A stretch of DNA of 64,000 nt. Source: Epiperipatus broadwayi. Taxonomy: Eukaryota > Onychophora > Udeonychophora > Euonychophora > Peripatidae. The stretch covers positions 1,967,420-2,031,419 of the forward strand of contig JAQFVV010012510.1 of assembly GCA_028023455.1 (NCBI GenBank). Reading direction: 5' to 3'. The notes under the pieces were generated by a model, which was not told the origin of the DNA, searched no databases, and saw only the letters and a program-made list of their open reading frames with translations. Below, one piece after another: positions 22,702-34,137 of this stretch. Made by a program: the position numbers and the translations under genes. The first letter of the stretch is position 1. Each line of letters starts with the position of its first letter.

Positions 22702-23999
22702 GTATTTTCCTTGCAGTGAAAAATAAATTATTTTGGAAAAAAAAAGAAAAAAAATGATTTCATATATTATGTAGTTAATAATCAATATTTTATGCTCAAA
22801 GATAACTAAACATAAATTAAAAATATTATTTATTCCATTTTAAATCAATCATCTTATCATTTATCTTAGATATTCCCAGAAAATGGCAGCTGTTAAAAAG
22901 TACACCCTTATTTAGCAGCAAAAATAAATAAAGATTTAATAATTTAGATGATTAAAACTTCAGCAATGAACTGTACATTACATTTTTTAATCAAATTTTT
23001 AAATTTAATTTCACTGAATTTATGTAAAATAAATACAATTTGCAAAGCACTTAAAAAAATGTACAAAAGACATTGTTTTATTGATTAGACATTTAAAAAA
23101 AACTTTAATGATTTGAACATAAAGTGGATCAAAAATAAATTTTAAAATGTGCATTTTGTTAACTTTTTATTTCAGTTTTAAAATATACATTGTAGATATT
23201 TTTTTTTCCTTTATGCTTTATTTTAACTTAATGAATAGTGAATTAGGAAATATTCTCTCATTAAGTAAGCTTTTTAAGCTAATGCACATGCACTTTGTGG
23301 ATCTTAACAATAAATGAATACTCTCATTTTTCCAATACAAGATAGTCTTTGTGAAAGACTAGAATGAATCCACCTATTCTTTATTTATTGTTAAGATCCA
23401 CAAAGCACATGTGCATTAGCTTAAAAAGTGGATTATTAGTTTATTACAATTCAGAAACATGCTCTATATAAAATAAATATCTCATTAAGTAAGAAACATA
23501 ATAGGTATTTTTTAAATACTATGCTTTGTAAAAATGTTTATTCATTAATTAACACTCTTTTTCAGTTTAAGCATTATTTTTTAATCAAATTTATATATTT
23601 TAAATGTACAAAAACAAATTAATTTCCCCCCCATAGGAACTCATTGTAATTGCTTATTTTTAATACAAGGTTTTTAATAGGTGATGCACTAATCGGGATA
23701 AGATATTATTTAGACAAAAATAAAGACTATCAGTTTAAAGTAAATGTTTAAAGTTATTTCCATTTATTTTGACTTTTTTAAAAATCTTGTATGTCTATTG
23801 TAAAAAAATGTTAAGAAGTAGAAGCAGTCACTGGTATTGATAGCAAAATTATTCTTAATTATCATTTGGTAGTTTAATCAATGTAACTACAGTTACTTAA
23901 ATATATTTTTATGTTATTTGACACTATCTTAGATTTTGTCAAGATATTCCCAGACTGGTATTATATTAGAAATGCTTACAGAATCATGTGTTTATATAT
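22702..23999. mobile_element. AT-rich spacer with one hairpin element at 23268-23434
   Basis: The only structure seen is a palindrome. TTTTAAGCTAATGCACATG plus TTGTGGATCTTAACAATAAA at 23272-23312 matches its reverse complement at 23383-23430, with a 70-base centre. The rest is AT-rich with no gene. Confidence 0.65.
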
Positions 24000-24173
24000 A
24001 TTAAAACAGGCAAAACTCTCCATACAGTAGTACCACTCAGTGCCAACCAGAGTAATCAATGGGTGCCAGAAGGCTTATGCATAAAATCCCTATCTAGTGC
24101 CTACTTATCCAATATCCCCAGACTAGTTTGTGGCTTGTGGCCTTCGTCAGTGAAGAGTTTTGCCTGTTTTAAT
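24000..24173. mobile_element. Hairpin MITE, family D, intermediate copy
   Basis: The ends ATTAAAACAGGCAAAACTC and their reverse complement enclose about 135 bases related to the centre of the 12.0 kb copy (CCCAGACTAGTTTGTGGCTTG). The flank TAGTGATCATGTGATGTTTA is shared, inverted, with the other two copies. This suggests the full family is longer than the hairpin. Confidence 0.75.
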
Positions 24174-24230
24174 AACAGTAATGTGCTAGCATAAGAAATA
24201 GTGATCATGTGATGTTTATATATATATATG

Positions 24231-25767
24231 TCAACAGATGGCGTTCTACCAAAAACACCGTCAAGCGTATTTCGTTTACATAAACATCAGAGAATGCATT
24301 CACTATCTCTAACTTTAATTCCACTTTCAGATCATGATTTCAAGCTATTTGCTATCGTCAGTGAAAGACAGGAATAAGAACTAGATCTAAACACAAACTC
24401 TGAGCGTTTATGAAACAGTTTCTATTCAGCTTGCAAGCGTGAATTTTTTAGACACGTTAATGTCTTTGAACTCAGCATAGCAAGCCAGATAGCTACATGG
24501 GTCTGATATCAGTTCAGCATCACCACATAGTAGAAGCCTCTGCAATATATATCATTGCAAGAAAGACCTCAAAGGTACATTTATGAAAAACAAAATCAAG
24601 TTAAAAACTTGTTAACGCTTGTATTTATGTCAACAGATGGCATTCTACCAAAAACACCGTCAAGCGTATTTCATTTACATAAACGTCAGAGAATGCATTC
24701 ACTATCTCTAACTTTAATTCCACTTTCAGATCATGATTTCAAGCTATTTGCTATCGTCAGTGAAAGACAGGAATAAGAACTAGATCTAAACACAAACTCT
24801 GAGCGTTTATGAAACAGTTTCTATTCAGCTTGCAAGCGTGAATTTTTTAGACACATTAATGTCTTCGAACTCAGCATAGCAAGCCAGATAGCTACATGGG
24901 TCTGATATCAGTTCAGCATCACCACATAGTAGAAGCCTCTGCAATATATATCATTGCAAGAAAGACCTCAAAGGTACATTTATGAAAAACAAAATCAAGT
25001 TAAAAACTTGTTAACGCTTGTATTTATGTCAACAGATGGCGTTCTACCACAAACACCATCAAGCGTATTTCGTTTACATAAACGTCAGAGAATGCATTCA
25101 CTATCTCTAACTTTAATTCCACTTTCAGATCATGATTTCAAGCTATTTGCTATCGTCAGTGAAAGACAGGAATAAGAACTAGATCTAAACACAAACTCTG
25201 AGCGTTTATGAAACAGTTTCTATTCAGCTTGCAAGCGTGAATTTTTTAGACACGTTAATGTCTTCGAACTCAGCATAGCAAGCCAGATAGCTACATGGGT
25301 CTGATATCAGTTCAGCATCACCACATAGTAGAAGCCTCTGCAATATATATCATTGCAAGAAAGACCTCAAAGGTACATTTATGAAAAACAAAATCAAGTT
25401 AAAAACTTGTTAACGCTTGTATTTATGGTGATGCTGAACTGATATTAGACCCATGTAGCTATCTGGCTTGCTATGCTGAGTTCGAAGACATTAACGTGTC
25501 TAAAAGATTCACGCTTGCAAGCTGAATAGAAACTGTTTCATAAACGCTCAGAGTTTGTGTTTAGATCTAGTTCTTATTCCTGTCTTTCACTGACGATAGC
25601 AAATAGCTTGAAATCATGATCTGAAAGTGGAATTAAAGTTAGAGATAGTGAATGCATTCTCTGACGTTTATGTAAACGAAATACGCTTGACGGTGTTTTT
25701 GGTAGAACGCCATCTGTTGACATAAATACAAGCGTTAACAAGTTTTTAACTTGATTTTGTTTTTCAT
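24231..25767 (+). repeat. Array of three 399-bp units plus an inverted partial unit
   Basis: Units start at TCAACAGATGG at 24231, 24630 and 25029 and are about 98-99% identical. Immediately after the third unit, at 25428, a partial copy of about 340 bases runs in the opposite orientation. TATATATA tracts border the array on both sides (24218-24229 and 25767-25778). A 73-codon frame repeats in units because the units repeat. It has no domain and its only support is the repetition. The organisation, a tandem core with microsatellite flanks and an inverted end, recalls non-autonomous Helentron/'pearl'-type elements, but no Helitron end motif was seen. Confidence 0.85.
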
Positions 25768-26793
25768 ATATATATATACAGTATAATGGAAAATGGCAAC
25801 AATCTAATAAGATTATTCAACGAAAGACTGTTTTAATATAGCTAAACTGCACAGTTGTTTTTTTTTAAATTATGCCAGAAGAAATATCCATGTACAATTA
25901 ATTAAGCGACTTTCATGTTTTACTTGATCTTCTAAAAAAGCTATAGACATCTACCATTAACAAAAATCAGCATAAAAGTTATATATAATTTCATTTTCTA
26001 TAAGAAATAAAATTTTGTAGAGAGTAATAATCTGCATTTTATATTAAAACCTATAAAAAGACTGTCCTCTGAAATATATATTAATTTTTTTTTATTCTAG
26101 ATGTATTTTTATTGAAAATAATTAATAGTAAAGTTTGCAATGTAGTTGACTGTTTATTTATTTAAATCTTATATGTTAAGTTAGAAGGCATAATTAACCT
26201 AAAATTTATCATTTGTTTAATTTTATTGATTAAATTTTGTCTATTTAATAATATTTGTAATACGTCAAAAATGTGATTGCAATTAATGTTATATGTTCGG
26301 AGGATATAAATCAAATTATTTCTAGGCAAAAACAAAAAATTAAACTAATTATGCTCTTATATTATTTTAAGATATGAATGCTTTTGGATTTCACTAACTT
26401 TCTTGTAATTAAAAAAGAAGTATTTTATTTATTTACAATACCCAATTTTTAAAACATTAAAATAATAAATCCAGATTGATAAGACTGGGGATGCGGATTT
26501 TCACTGAATTATAGAAATGCTGGCTCAATATTAAATCTGATGCTCAGATAAAAATAAAATAATCCACAACTATGAAAGAAATTATGTTGCTTTGGAATTA
26601 TTCTGACTCCTAGATTGAAACCCAGTTTAGAGCAATAAATAGATCACCATTACCAATCTAATATAAAATATTATTACTCAGATTGGCATTAATAGTGGAT
26701 CACATTTTAATAGGTTAATGGTTCTTCAAATACTGATATATAAATTAATACACTGTACAGACTTACACATGCCTGCACATATATAATGTAATG
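25768..26793. other. No gene seen
   Basis: AT-rich, with no sizeable open frame and no convincing repeat. A weak imperfect inverted pair lies around 26620-26710. Confidence 0.4.
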
Positions 26794-26981
26794 TATAAGG
26801 GATTCGAACTCAGACTTTCACATGACCCTCAGCTCTCCATGCTATCTCATATTGCTGACACACCTGATCATACTCATGTTGAAAAGATAAATAATCACCA
26901 TGATGATCAGGTGGGTCAGCAATATGAGATGGCCTGGAGAGCTGAGGGTTGTGTGAAAGTCTGAGTTCGAATCCCTTATAT
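26794..26981. mobile_element. Palindrome of two head-to-head tRNA-like modules
   Basis: The left arm (26794-26869) and right arm (26908-26981) are nearly perfect reverse complements. Each arm is the tRNA-like end of family B, with the B-box match GAGTTCGAATCCC next to the palindrome tip and an A-box-like TGAGATAGC/TGG stretch inside. Confidence 0.75.
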
Positions 26982-27383
26982 ACTAATATAGTAAGTGTCT
27001 TACATAACAGATTTGAGTTTTACATATCAGGTGATACTGAAAATACTAATCAATAAACTTACCATAATCAAACTAAAAATACTTTTAAAAAAACAAACTA
27101 ATGAGAATATGTAATAGGAAATGTTTTTTTTTTGTTTTAAAACTATATAAAAATACAGTGATGCTGTGAATTGTATTTAAATATGCAACTTCAATTATAA
27201 ACTGTCTAAAGAAAAATGGAAACAAAAACGTAAATAAAAAATCATTAAATTTTGCAAATTTTATATATGAGTAGCATTTATTTTTCCCTTGAGTACTGTG
27301 CATGATAATATATATTAATAAAATTACTTCAGTTTACATTGAAAAGCATATATATATATTTTATTTTTGCCTTAATATTCTTC

Positions 27384-27779
27384 AAACAAGCTCTTAATTG
27401 ATAAGTGCGGTATGAGAAAATATTTAAAATCTCTATCCAGAACATTCCTATCTTCAGACCGACTGGTTTTGAGCTTAAGAGCTAGAATATTCAGACACTA
27501 GATCCAAAATATCAACTCAAAATCCAGCATACATAATATTCAAGTAGAAACTCTGAAATTTTCGGATATGAAAATGTCTTTAAATCCAGCTATCTAACTT
27601 AAATAGCGTATGAAATAAGTGCTGGGTTTTGAGTTGATGTTTTAGATCTAGTGTCTGAATATTCTAGCTCTTCACTGAGATATGCTCAAAAACAGTTGGT
27701 CTGGAGATAGGAATGTTCTGGATAGAGATTTTAAATATTTTCTCATACTGCACTTATCAATTAAGAGCTTGTTTGAGCT
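27384..27779. mobile_element. Palindromic element with ~140-bp arms
   Basis: CAAGCTCTTAATTGATAAGTG at the left end and its reverse complement at the right end open arms of about 140 bases (to about 27525 and from about 27625). These include TTTAAAATCTCTATCCAGAAC. The centre is about 100 bases. No coding capacity. Confidence 0.8.
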
Positions 27780-28400
27780 ATTGGTACCTCTCTATATTAC
27801 ATTTTTGTAAATACAAGCTTATAAAAGTAATGCCACATTATATATGACTTGCTTTTTTGATTATTAATATTCTTCCTGAATATGACGTGTATTATATCAT
27901 GTAAAAATTATTTTCTAGGATTCATGTTAGGAATTTTACAAAATTTAAAAAATACTTAAGATAAAACTGACTTAAAAAATAAATAAATAAATAATCATAA
28001 TTTCTTATGAGAATAGTCTATCATGTTTTTAATAAGAGAATAAAGTTATTAGAGAGACAAAAGTTCAGTTTATTTTGTTTTAAAAATAAAAATATGATAG
28101 TTAATTTTTTTCTTTTTATATTTTTTCCTTCAGTGAATGTATGAGTAAAAACAGACTTAGTAAAATGTACATAAATGCGTCTCCCTCATTTTTTTATTAA
28201 TATAATTTTCCAAAATTTTATTTATACATATTAATAAAAAAAAGTGTTATATATATATTGAAATGAATAATGTATTATTCATTTTCTGTCAGTCATGGAT
28301 GGGGTCTTCCACATATTTATGAGTTAGATCAGAGTTCTAAGAATTCCTAAATATAGCAGTTCAAAAATAAAAACAAACAAACAAAGGTAATAAATGTGGG

Positions 28401-28704
28401 CTTTGAGCGTTCCATCATCAGATTTTCAATGAAATGGATGGATGAAGAGTTCTGGGGTGGAGTGGTTTGAAGCCTGTCCATTAAATTATGAAGATTGGCT
28501 ATCTTAATATAAGCTGAGCTTTGATTGTATGTATGTGTGGAGATGATAATCTGGACCAACTGATGAATGCTGGTTTAGTATAAAATACAGATATTGGTGA
28601 TTATTTGTCTTTTCAACATGTGTGATCAAGTGTATCAGTGATATTAGATTGCATAGATGGTCGAGGGTCGTGTGAAAGTCTGAGTTCAAACCCCCTATAT
28701 ATTA
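28401..28704 (+). repeat. Family B repeat with 3' tRNA-like module
   Basis: It starts TTGAGCGTTCCATCATCAGA and ends with GAAAGTCTGAGTTCAAACCCC, a B-box match, then CTATATATT. The tRNA-like part lies at the 3' end, opposite to ordinary SINEs where it forms the 5' head. Its end coincides with the start of the giant palindrome. Confidence 0.65.
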
Positions 28705-30800
28705 AATATCATATTGTAAAATAATATTAAATAATGTAATAGATTTATTAAAAATATTTAAATGTAAGAGAAACATAGGTAAATCATATAAATTATATCA
28801 AAACTTTCTCTTACCAAAGAATGTAAGGAATGTCTTGCAAAACAATTCAATTTAAAAACAGATTTTAAATAATTAAATTAAAAAAAGATTGAGCCTGTTT
28901 AAATATGAGATTCAAAAACAAGAAAAAATTCAGGCAATTTAATAATTACAGTGTTTTACAAGTTCAATCAATCAAATAATGAAAGTGTTTTTGAAATTCT
29001 TGCAATTATTGACAGTTCAGAAAGGTGTTAAAAACAAGATCATCAAAGCCTGTGAAGAACAAGATCTAGAATATTATAAACAAAACAAAAAGTCAAATCT
29101 ATATATTTTCAGTTTTATGAAAACAGTCAATCTGAATTCATATTTTAATTAAGATACAAATCAATCTGGATTTATGTTTTAGTCAAGCTACAATCAATCT
29201 GGATTCTAATTTTATTCAAGCTACATTGAATCTTCATTATGATGACTATATAAAAGAAGAAACTTTCCATCTGTAGAAATCTACCCAGGAATGGGAACTT
29301 GATTATGCTATTTTTCAAATGTATCTAATTAACATAAAGAATCAATGCTTAAACTTGAAATTTCAAAGAGAGGAGATTGCCTAAGGATATTATGACAACT
29401 TATAAATGGGACCAATTAATAATTGCCATTGTGGGGAAAATCAAATTTTGACTGTAGAACTTTATTTTGTAAGTAGGAACAAAACTGTTTAGACTGTTAT
29501 CTTAACCATTTAAGTTTTAGTTTTACTATATATTTAATTCTAGTAAGTTGTATTTTATGTTATTGATTGATTTAAACAGGAATTCAACTTTTTTTTTAAA
29601 AAAAAAAAAGAAGTTAATTGCATTTTAAAGCAACTAAAGTTATAAAAAAAAAAGATTTGGAAAAAAAAAACCCATTAACTTAGTCTCATATTTACTATAT
29701 ATGTGCTATGATTTGTTAACATTAAAAAAAAATTTTTAATGTAAAATTGTCAGATAAATAATCAAAGGTAATTTTCTTTTTAAATTCAAAGAATCCAAGC
29801 TTGTAAAATATATAAAGTAAGCATCCAAGGTTAACTAATGAAAATAATATAATTATTAGCATTTTAAGTTAAAGGTTTATTTTGAAATTAAATCAAAGTC
29901 TTTTGTAAGTAAATTAGCCTTCTTTTGGTTATGGGAGTTAACTTATTATGTACAACCAACTATTAAATCAACAGTAAATGGTGTATTATTACACTATATC
30001 ATTTATTTAGGGTTTTGTTACATAAATTTGGGGTCAGATCCAAAGGACTATTAAGGAGTATTAATAGTAAATAGGGATCTTATTGAAATAACCATTTCTC
30101 ATAATTAGTGTGTTATCAAATTAGGATTCAGACCTAAACTCATCACTCAAAAGAGTTATTGTAAATTTTGTCATGTGACTATGCTATTATGCTTATGATG
30201 TAAATAAATGTAATATATTTGTGACATCAGTTAAACATATGATTATATTTGAGATATATTAGAGGCCACGTATTTACTCTGGGACAAATGTGCTCAATCA
30301 TAAAAAAATTGTATTATAAGATATAATTGAAAGATTAATGTTTTAAAATTAATCAAAATAAACGTTAGACACTTTAGAAATAACTATGGTTTTTTACCAT
30401 GTGTGTGAACAAAAAAAAAAAAAAGGAAATCAGAAAAAAATGTAAAAATGGTTATTTATGCCTAAATAATTTAAATTCATATTTAATTGACTCCAGAGCC
30501 AACTGACATTAAACATCAGGAAATAGACTGGCACATATATTTTTTATACATATATATTTAAATAAGTTTTTTATCTCATTTTTCTGCAATAATTGTAATG
30601 GTTCAAGAATTATTAAAACATATTTAATAACAAAATAGGTTTAAATTGGTAATAAAAAAATTTATTTCAAGCTGAGCATTTTCAATAATGAGTAGGATCA
30701 TAATCATAGAATTATGTGACAAAAGGAAGATGAGATCTAGTTTTGAATATTAAGAAATAAATTATCATAAAATTAAATTTTTAGGAATAGATTTACATAC

Positions 30801-31174
30801 TAATGATGAAAGTGGTTGCTGCAAGTGCTATTTTTTTGGAAAAAAGGGTAATAGAGTCCTTTTTATCGATTGTGAAATGATCTTTAGCTAATGACCAATC
30901 AGACTATAACTTTTATTTCTCTATGGTTGACATCATTCGTTCTGAGACAGATGACAGAAAGAGAAAAGTGAAAGAAGCATGGTCAATATCTAAAGATCAT
31001 TATACCATAAGCAATCAGACCATAACATTGATCTCTCTATGGCTGACATAGATTATAAAAAAACAAGGTGATGGCAGTGTGGTCAATAGCTGAAAATCAT
31101 CATGCCATCAATAAAGACAACTCTTGCACCCCTCTTTCTAAAAAATGGCACTTGTAGCAAACACTTTCATCATT
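30801..31174. mobile_element. Small palindrome nested in the giant palindrome
   Basis: ACTAATGATGAAAGTG...TGCTACAAGTGC-type sequence at 30801-30890 recurs inverted at 31082-31174. Its centre has two direct copies of a segment built around CAATCAGACTATAAC (30898) and CAATCAGACCATAAC (31013). Confidence 0.65.
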
Positions 31175-31226
31175 AGTCAAAATAAGAGTCATAGATCACA
31201 TGACCCTATCTCTTAAGCTTGTAAGT

Positions 31227-31412
31227 TATAAAACAATGAGGATTGCCAGTTCCTCTACAAGCTTTGTGATAAATGCTTAGCCAGCAAAGCACGAAACCAT
31301 AGTCAGGGGTTTGGGGAGGGGTTCCTGACAGAGATATTTTAAGTGCTGGCTCTGGCTAAGCATTTATCACAAAGCTTGTAGAGAAACTGGCAATCCTCAT
31401 TGTTTTATAACT
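31227..31412. repeat. Central hairpin of the giant palindrome
   Basis: The 60-base arms GATTGCCAGTTCCTCTACAAG... and TTGTAGAGAAACTGGCAATC flank a 63-base GC-richer loop (CAGGGGTTTGGGGAGGGGTT). The arms are more alike than the outer arms, so this hairpin may be younger or a separate element. Confidence 0.75.
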
Positions 31413-33396
31413 TTCATCATTAGTATGTAAATCTATTCCTAAAAATTCAATTTTATGATAATCTATTATTTAATATTCAAAATTAATTTTAAATCTAGAT
31501 CTCAACTTCCTTTAGTCACATGATGCTATGATTATGATAGTACTCAGTATTGAAAGTGCTTAGCTTTAAATAATTTTTTTTATTACAAATTCAAATTCGT
31601 TTTGTTATTTGAAATGTTTTAACATTTTTGAACCATTAAATAAGTTTTAAAAATATATATTTTTTATATGATGATGATGATGTCCACTATTTGCAATACC
31701 AGGCTAGATTTTGTAGAACACAAATTACTTCCAATGAAATGGATGTGGAATAATTATGCAGACAAGACAATATTACATATAAAGAAATTAATGCACTATT
31801 TAAAACAATGACAAAGCTATAGTTCATTACAAAATATTATAATTTTCAGACAATAATTTTCTTTTTTCTCTTTTTTTAAAAATAAATTTCTAGAATTTCT
31901 TTTTCTTTTCTCATTTTTTTTATTCACTCAAACATGAAAAAACATGGTTTATTTGGATTAATTTTAAAACATTAATCTTTCAGTTATATCTTATAAAACA
32001 ACTTTTTTTATGATTGAGCACATTTGCTACAGAGTAAATTCCTGGCATCTAATATATCTCAAATATAATCATATGCATGGCTGACCTCATACAAATATAA
32101 CACATTTATATCATAAGCTTAATAACATAGTCGAACAAATAATATCTAATATGGGATATTTTTAACCAATACTCTAGGGAGTGGCCAATTTAGTTCTGAA
32201 TCCCAATTTAACAATAATAATTTAATTACAAGATGTGGTTCTTTAAATCAGACTCCTATTTAGTATTAATATTCCTTAATTAACTGAGGTAGTTCTTTGG
32301 ACCTGATCCCAAATTTATATAACAAAATAAATAAATACACCATATAGATATAGTGTAATAATAACCCATTAACAGTAGTATAATAATTCCTTGAGCATAA
32401 TAAGTTTAACATACACAAAACTTAATTAACAGTAATAAAAAGGAGAGGTAATTTACTTACAAATGTACTCAATCTATTTTTAAAATAAACTTTTAACTTA
32501 AAATACTAATTATTATATTATTCTCATTATTTAACCTTGAATGTCTTACTTTACAAATTTTACAAGCATGGATTCTTTCATTTAAAATGAAAATTATTTT
32601 TGATTATTTATGTGTCTATTTCACATTAAGGAATTTTTTTTAAATGTTAACAAATTGTAACATATTTATATAGTAAATATGAGATTAAGCAAATTTTTTT
32701 AATAACTTCGGTTGTTTTAAAATGCAACTAACTTTTTTTTAAAGTTCACTTTCTGTTTTAATCAATTAATAATCTAAAATGTAGCTTATTAAAATTAAAT
32801 ATATATTAAAATAAAACTTAAATGATTAATATGTTAGGATAAGAGTCTAGGCAGCTTTTTTTACTCACAAAACAAATGTTCTACAGCCAACGTTTGATTT
32901 CTCCCATGATGGCAAATATTAATTGATTCCATTTATAAGTTGCCTAACGATTTTTAACAATCTCTTATCTTTGAAATTTGAAGTTTAAGCATCAATTTTT
33001 CACTTTAATTAAAGATTTGTTTGAAAAATAGCATGCTTAAGTTCCAGATCCCGGGAAGATTTTAGCAGTTGGCAGTTTTTTCTTTTTTCTACTGAATCAT
33101 CATAATGAAGGTGCAATGTAACTTGAATAAAATGAGAATCTATATTGATTGCAGCTTGATTAAAATATGAACCCAGATTAGACTGCTTTAAAAAAATTGA
33201 CCATATATGGCTTTTGATTTTTTGTTTTGAATACCTTTGATCTTGTTTTTCACAGGCTTTGATAATCTTGTTTTTAATACCTTTCTGATCTGATTTTATT
33301 TTAATTACAAGAATTTCAAAAACACTTTTATTATTTAAATAAATATTTTAACAAATCTATTACATTATTTATTATTATTTTACAATATGATATTTA

Positions 33397-33825
33397 ATAA
33401 TTTTAACATTTGAGTATACATATTATTACATTTAACACCTATGTTTGTTTTTTTAACATTTGAACTGCTATATTTAGCAATCCTTACATTTCTGAACTAA
33501 TTGATAACCATATAGAAGACTCCATGGCTGACAGTCAATATATATAAGCATGTTGAGAAGTATTATGCATTTGCAATTTAATAAAGAATACATATTTTAT
33601 TTTAATCAATGTTTATCAACAAAAGATGAACTATTCAATGCTATACTTTGAACATGAGGGAATCTTGAAACAAAATACAATGCAATTAACAGCTTCACTG
33701 GATTATAAAATTGTATTCATTCTTTTATAATAAAAGGTCTAAAAAGTTAAAAACAAATACAGACTCTAAAAAGTTGAGTATTTTGACACAGAAAATAGTA
33801 CATTGATTAATAATATGAACTTGGG
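33397..33825. other. No gene seen
   Basis: AT-rich spacer beyond the giant palindrome. No feature supported. Confidence 0.4.
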
Positions 33826-34137
33826 TTATGTTTTTGTAATAATGTTTTTAACAATAGTGCAAATTATTAAAAATTTTGACAAACTAATCAAATGTAATTT
33901 TTTTGTAAAAAAATAATTTAATATTTCTGATAAAGTTGCATTAATGTCTTTTGAAAATGCTACAAAGAAGTCTGGATGTCTGCTATTTAGCTGTAATACT
34001 TTCCAACCTACATGATCTAAATGACATAATAATAGTTCAAAAGATGTACTCTCATTATTTCTCCAGATTTTTGCATTTGGTGCCAGTTCAAAAATATTTA
34101 ATAGTCTATATGTGATTTTCTGACACTGAATGGACAT
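33826..34137 (-). CDS. Unclassified 103-codon open frame
   Basis: I do not recognise this frame. The first 75 residues have balanced, protein-like composition with four Trp/Cys-containing stretches (IWRNNESTSFELLLCHLDH, GWKVLQLNSRHPDFFVAF). The last 30 become Lys/Ile/Leu-rich, as expected when a frame runs out into AT-rich DNA. The segment just upstream on the minus strand is broken but also less AT-rich. It could be an exon, a retrocopy fragment or part of an unknown element. No splice acceptor was convincing. It stands out because no other spacer in the window has such a frame. Confidence 0.25.
   Translation of the reverse strand: MSIQCQKITYRLLNIFELAPNAKIWRNNESTSFELLLCHLDHVGWKVLQLNSRHPDFFVAFSKDINATLSEILNYFFTKKLHLISLSKFLIICTIVKNIITKT

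Larger units (their letters stand above)
28703..33396. repeat. Giant palindrome, arms of about 2 kb
   Basis: The left arm (about 28703-30812) and right arm (about 31409-33396) match in reverse complement along their whole length with roughly 75-85% identity. Anchors include TCTATTACATTATTTA near both outer ends, GGTCAGATCCAAAGGAC (30030) against its inverse (32295), and GGAATAGATTTACATACTAATG (30784) against its inverse (31415). The centre holds a second hairpin (31227-31287 with 31351-31412) and, on the left side only, a further small palindrome (30801-31174). No protein-coding region was found in either arm. Confidence 0.85.

Noticed and set aside
24555-25175. Two 73-codon frames with nearly the same sequence
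   Set aside because: They recur because the 399-bp unit recurs, the third and inverted units do not add support, and no domain is visible.
24231-25767. CRISPR array
   Set aside because: The repeats are contiguous 399-base units without spacers, in a eukaryotic setting.
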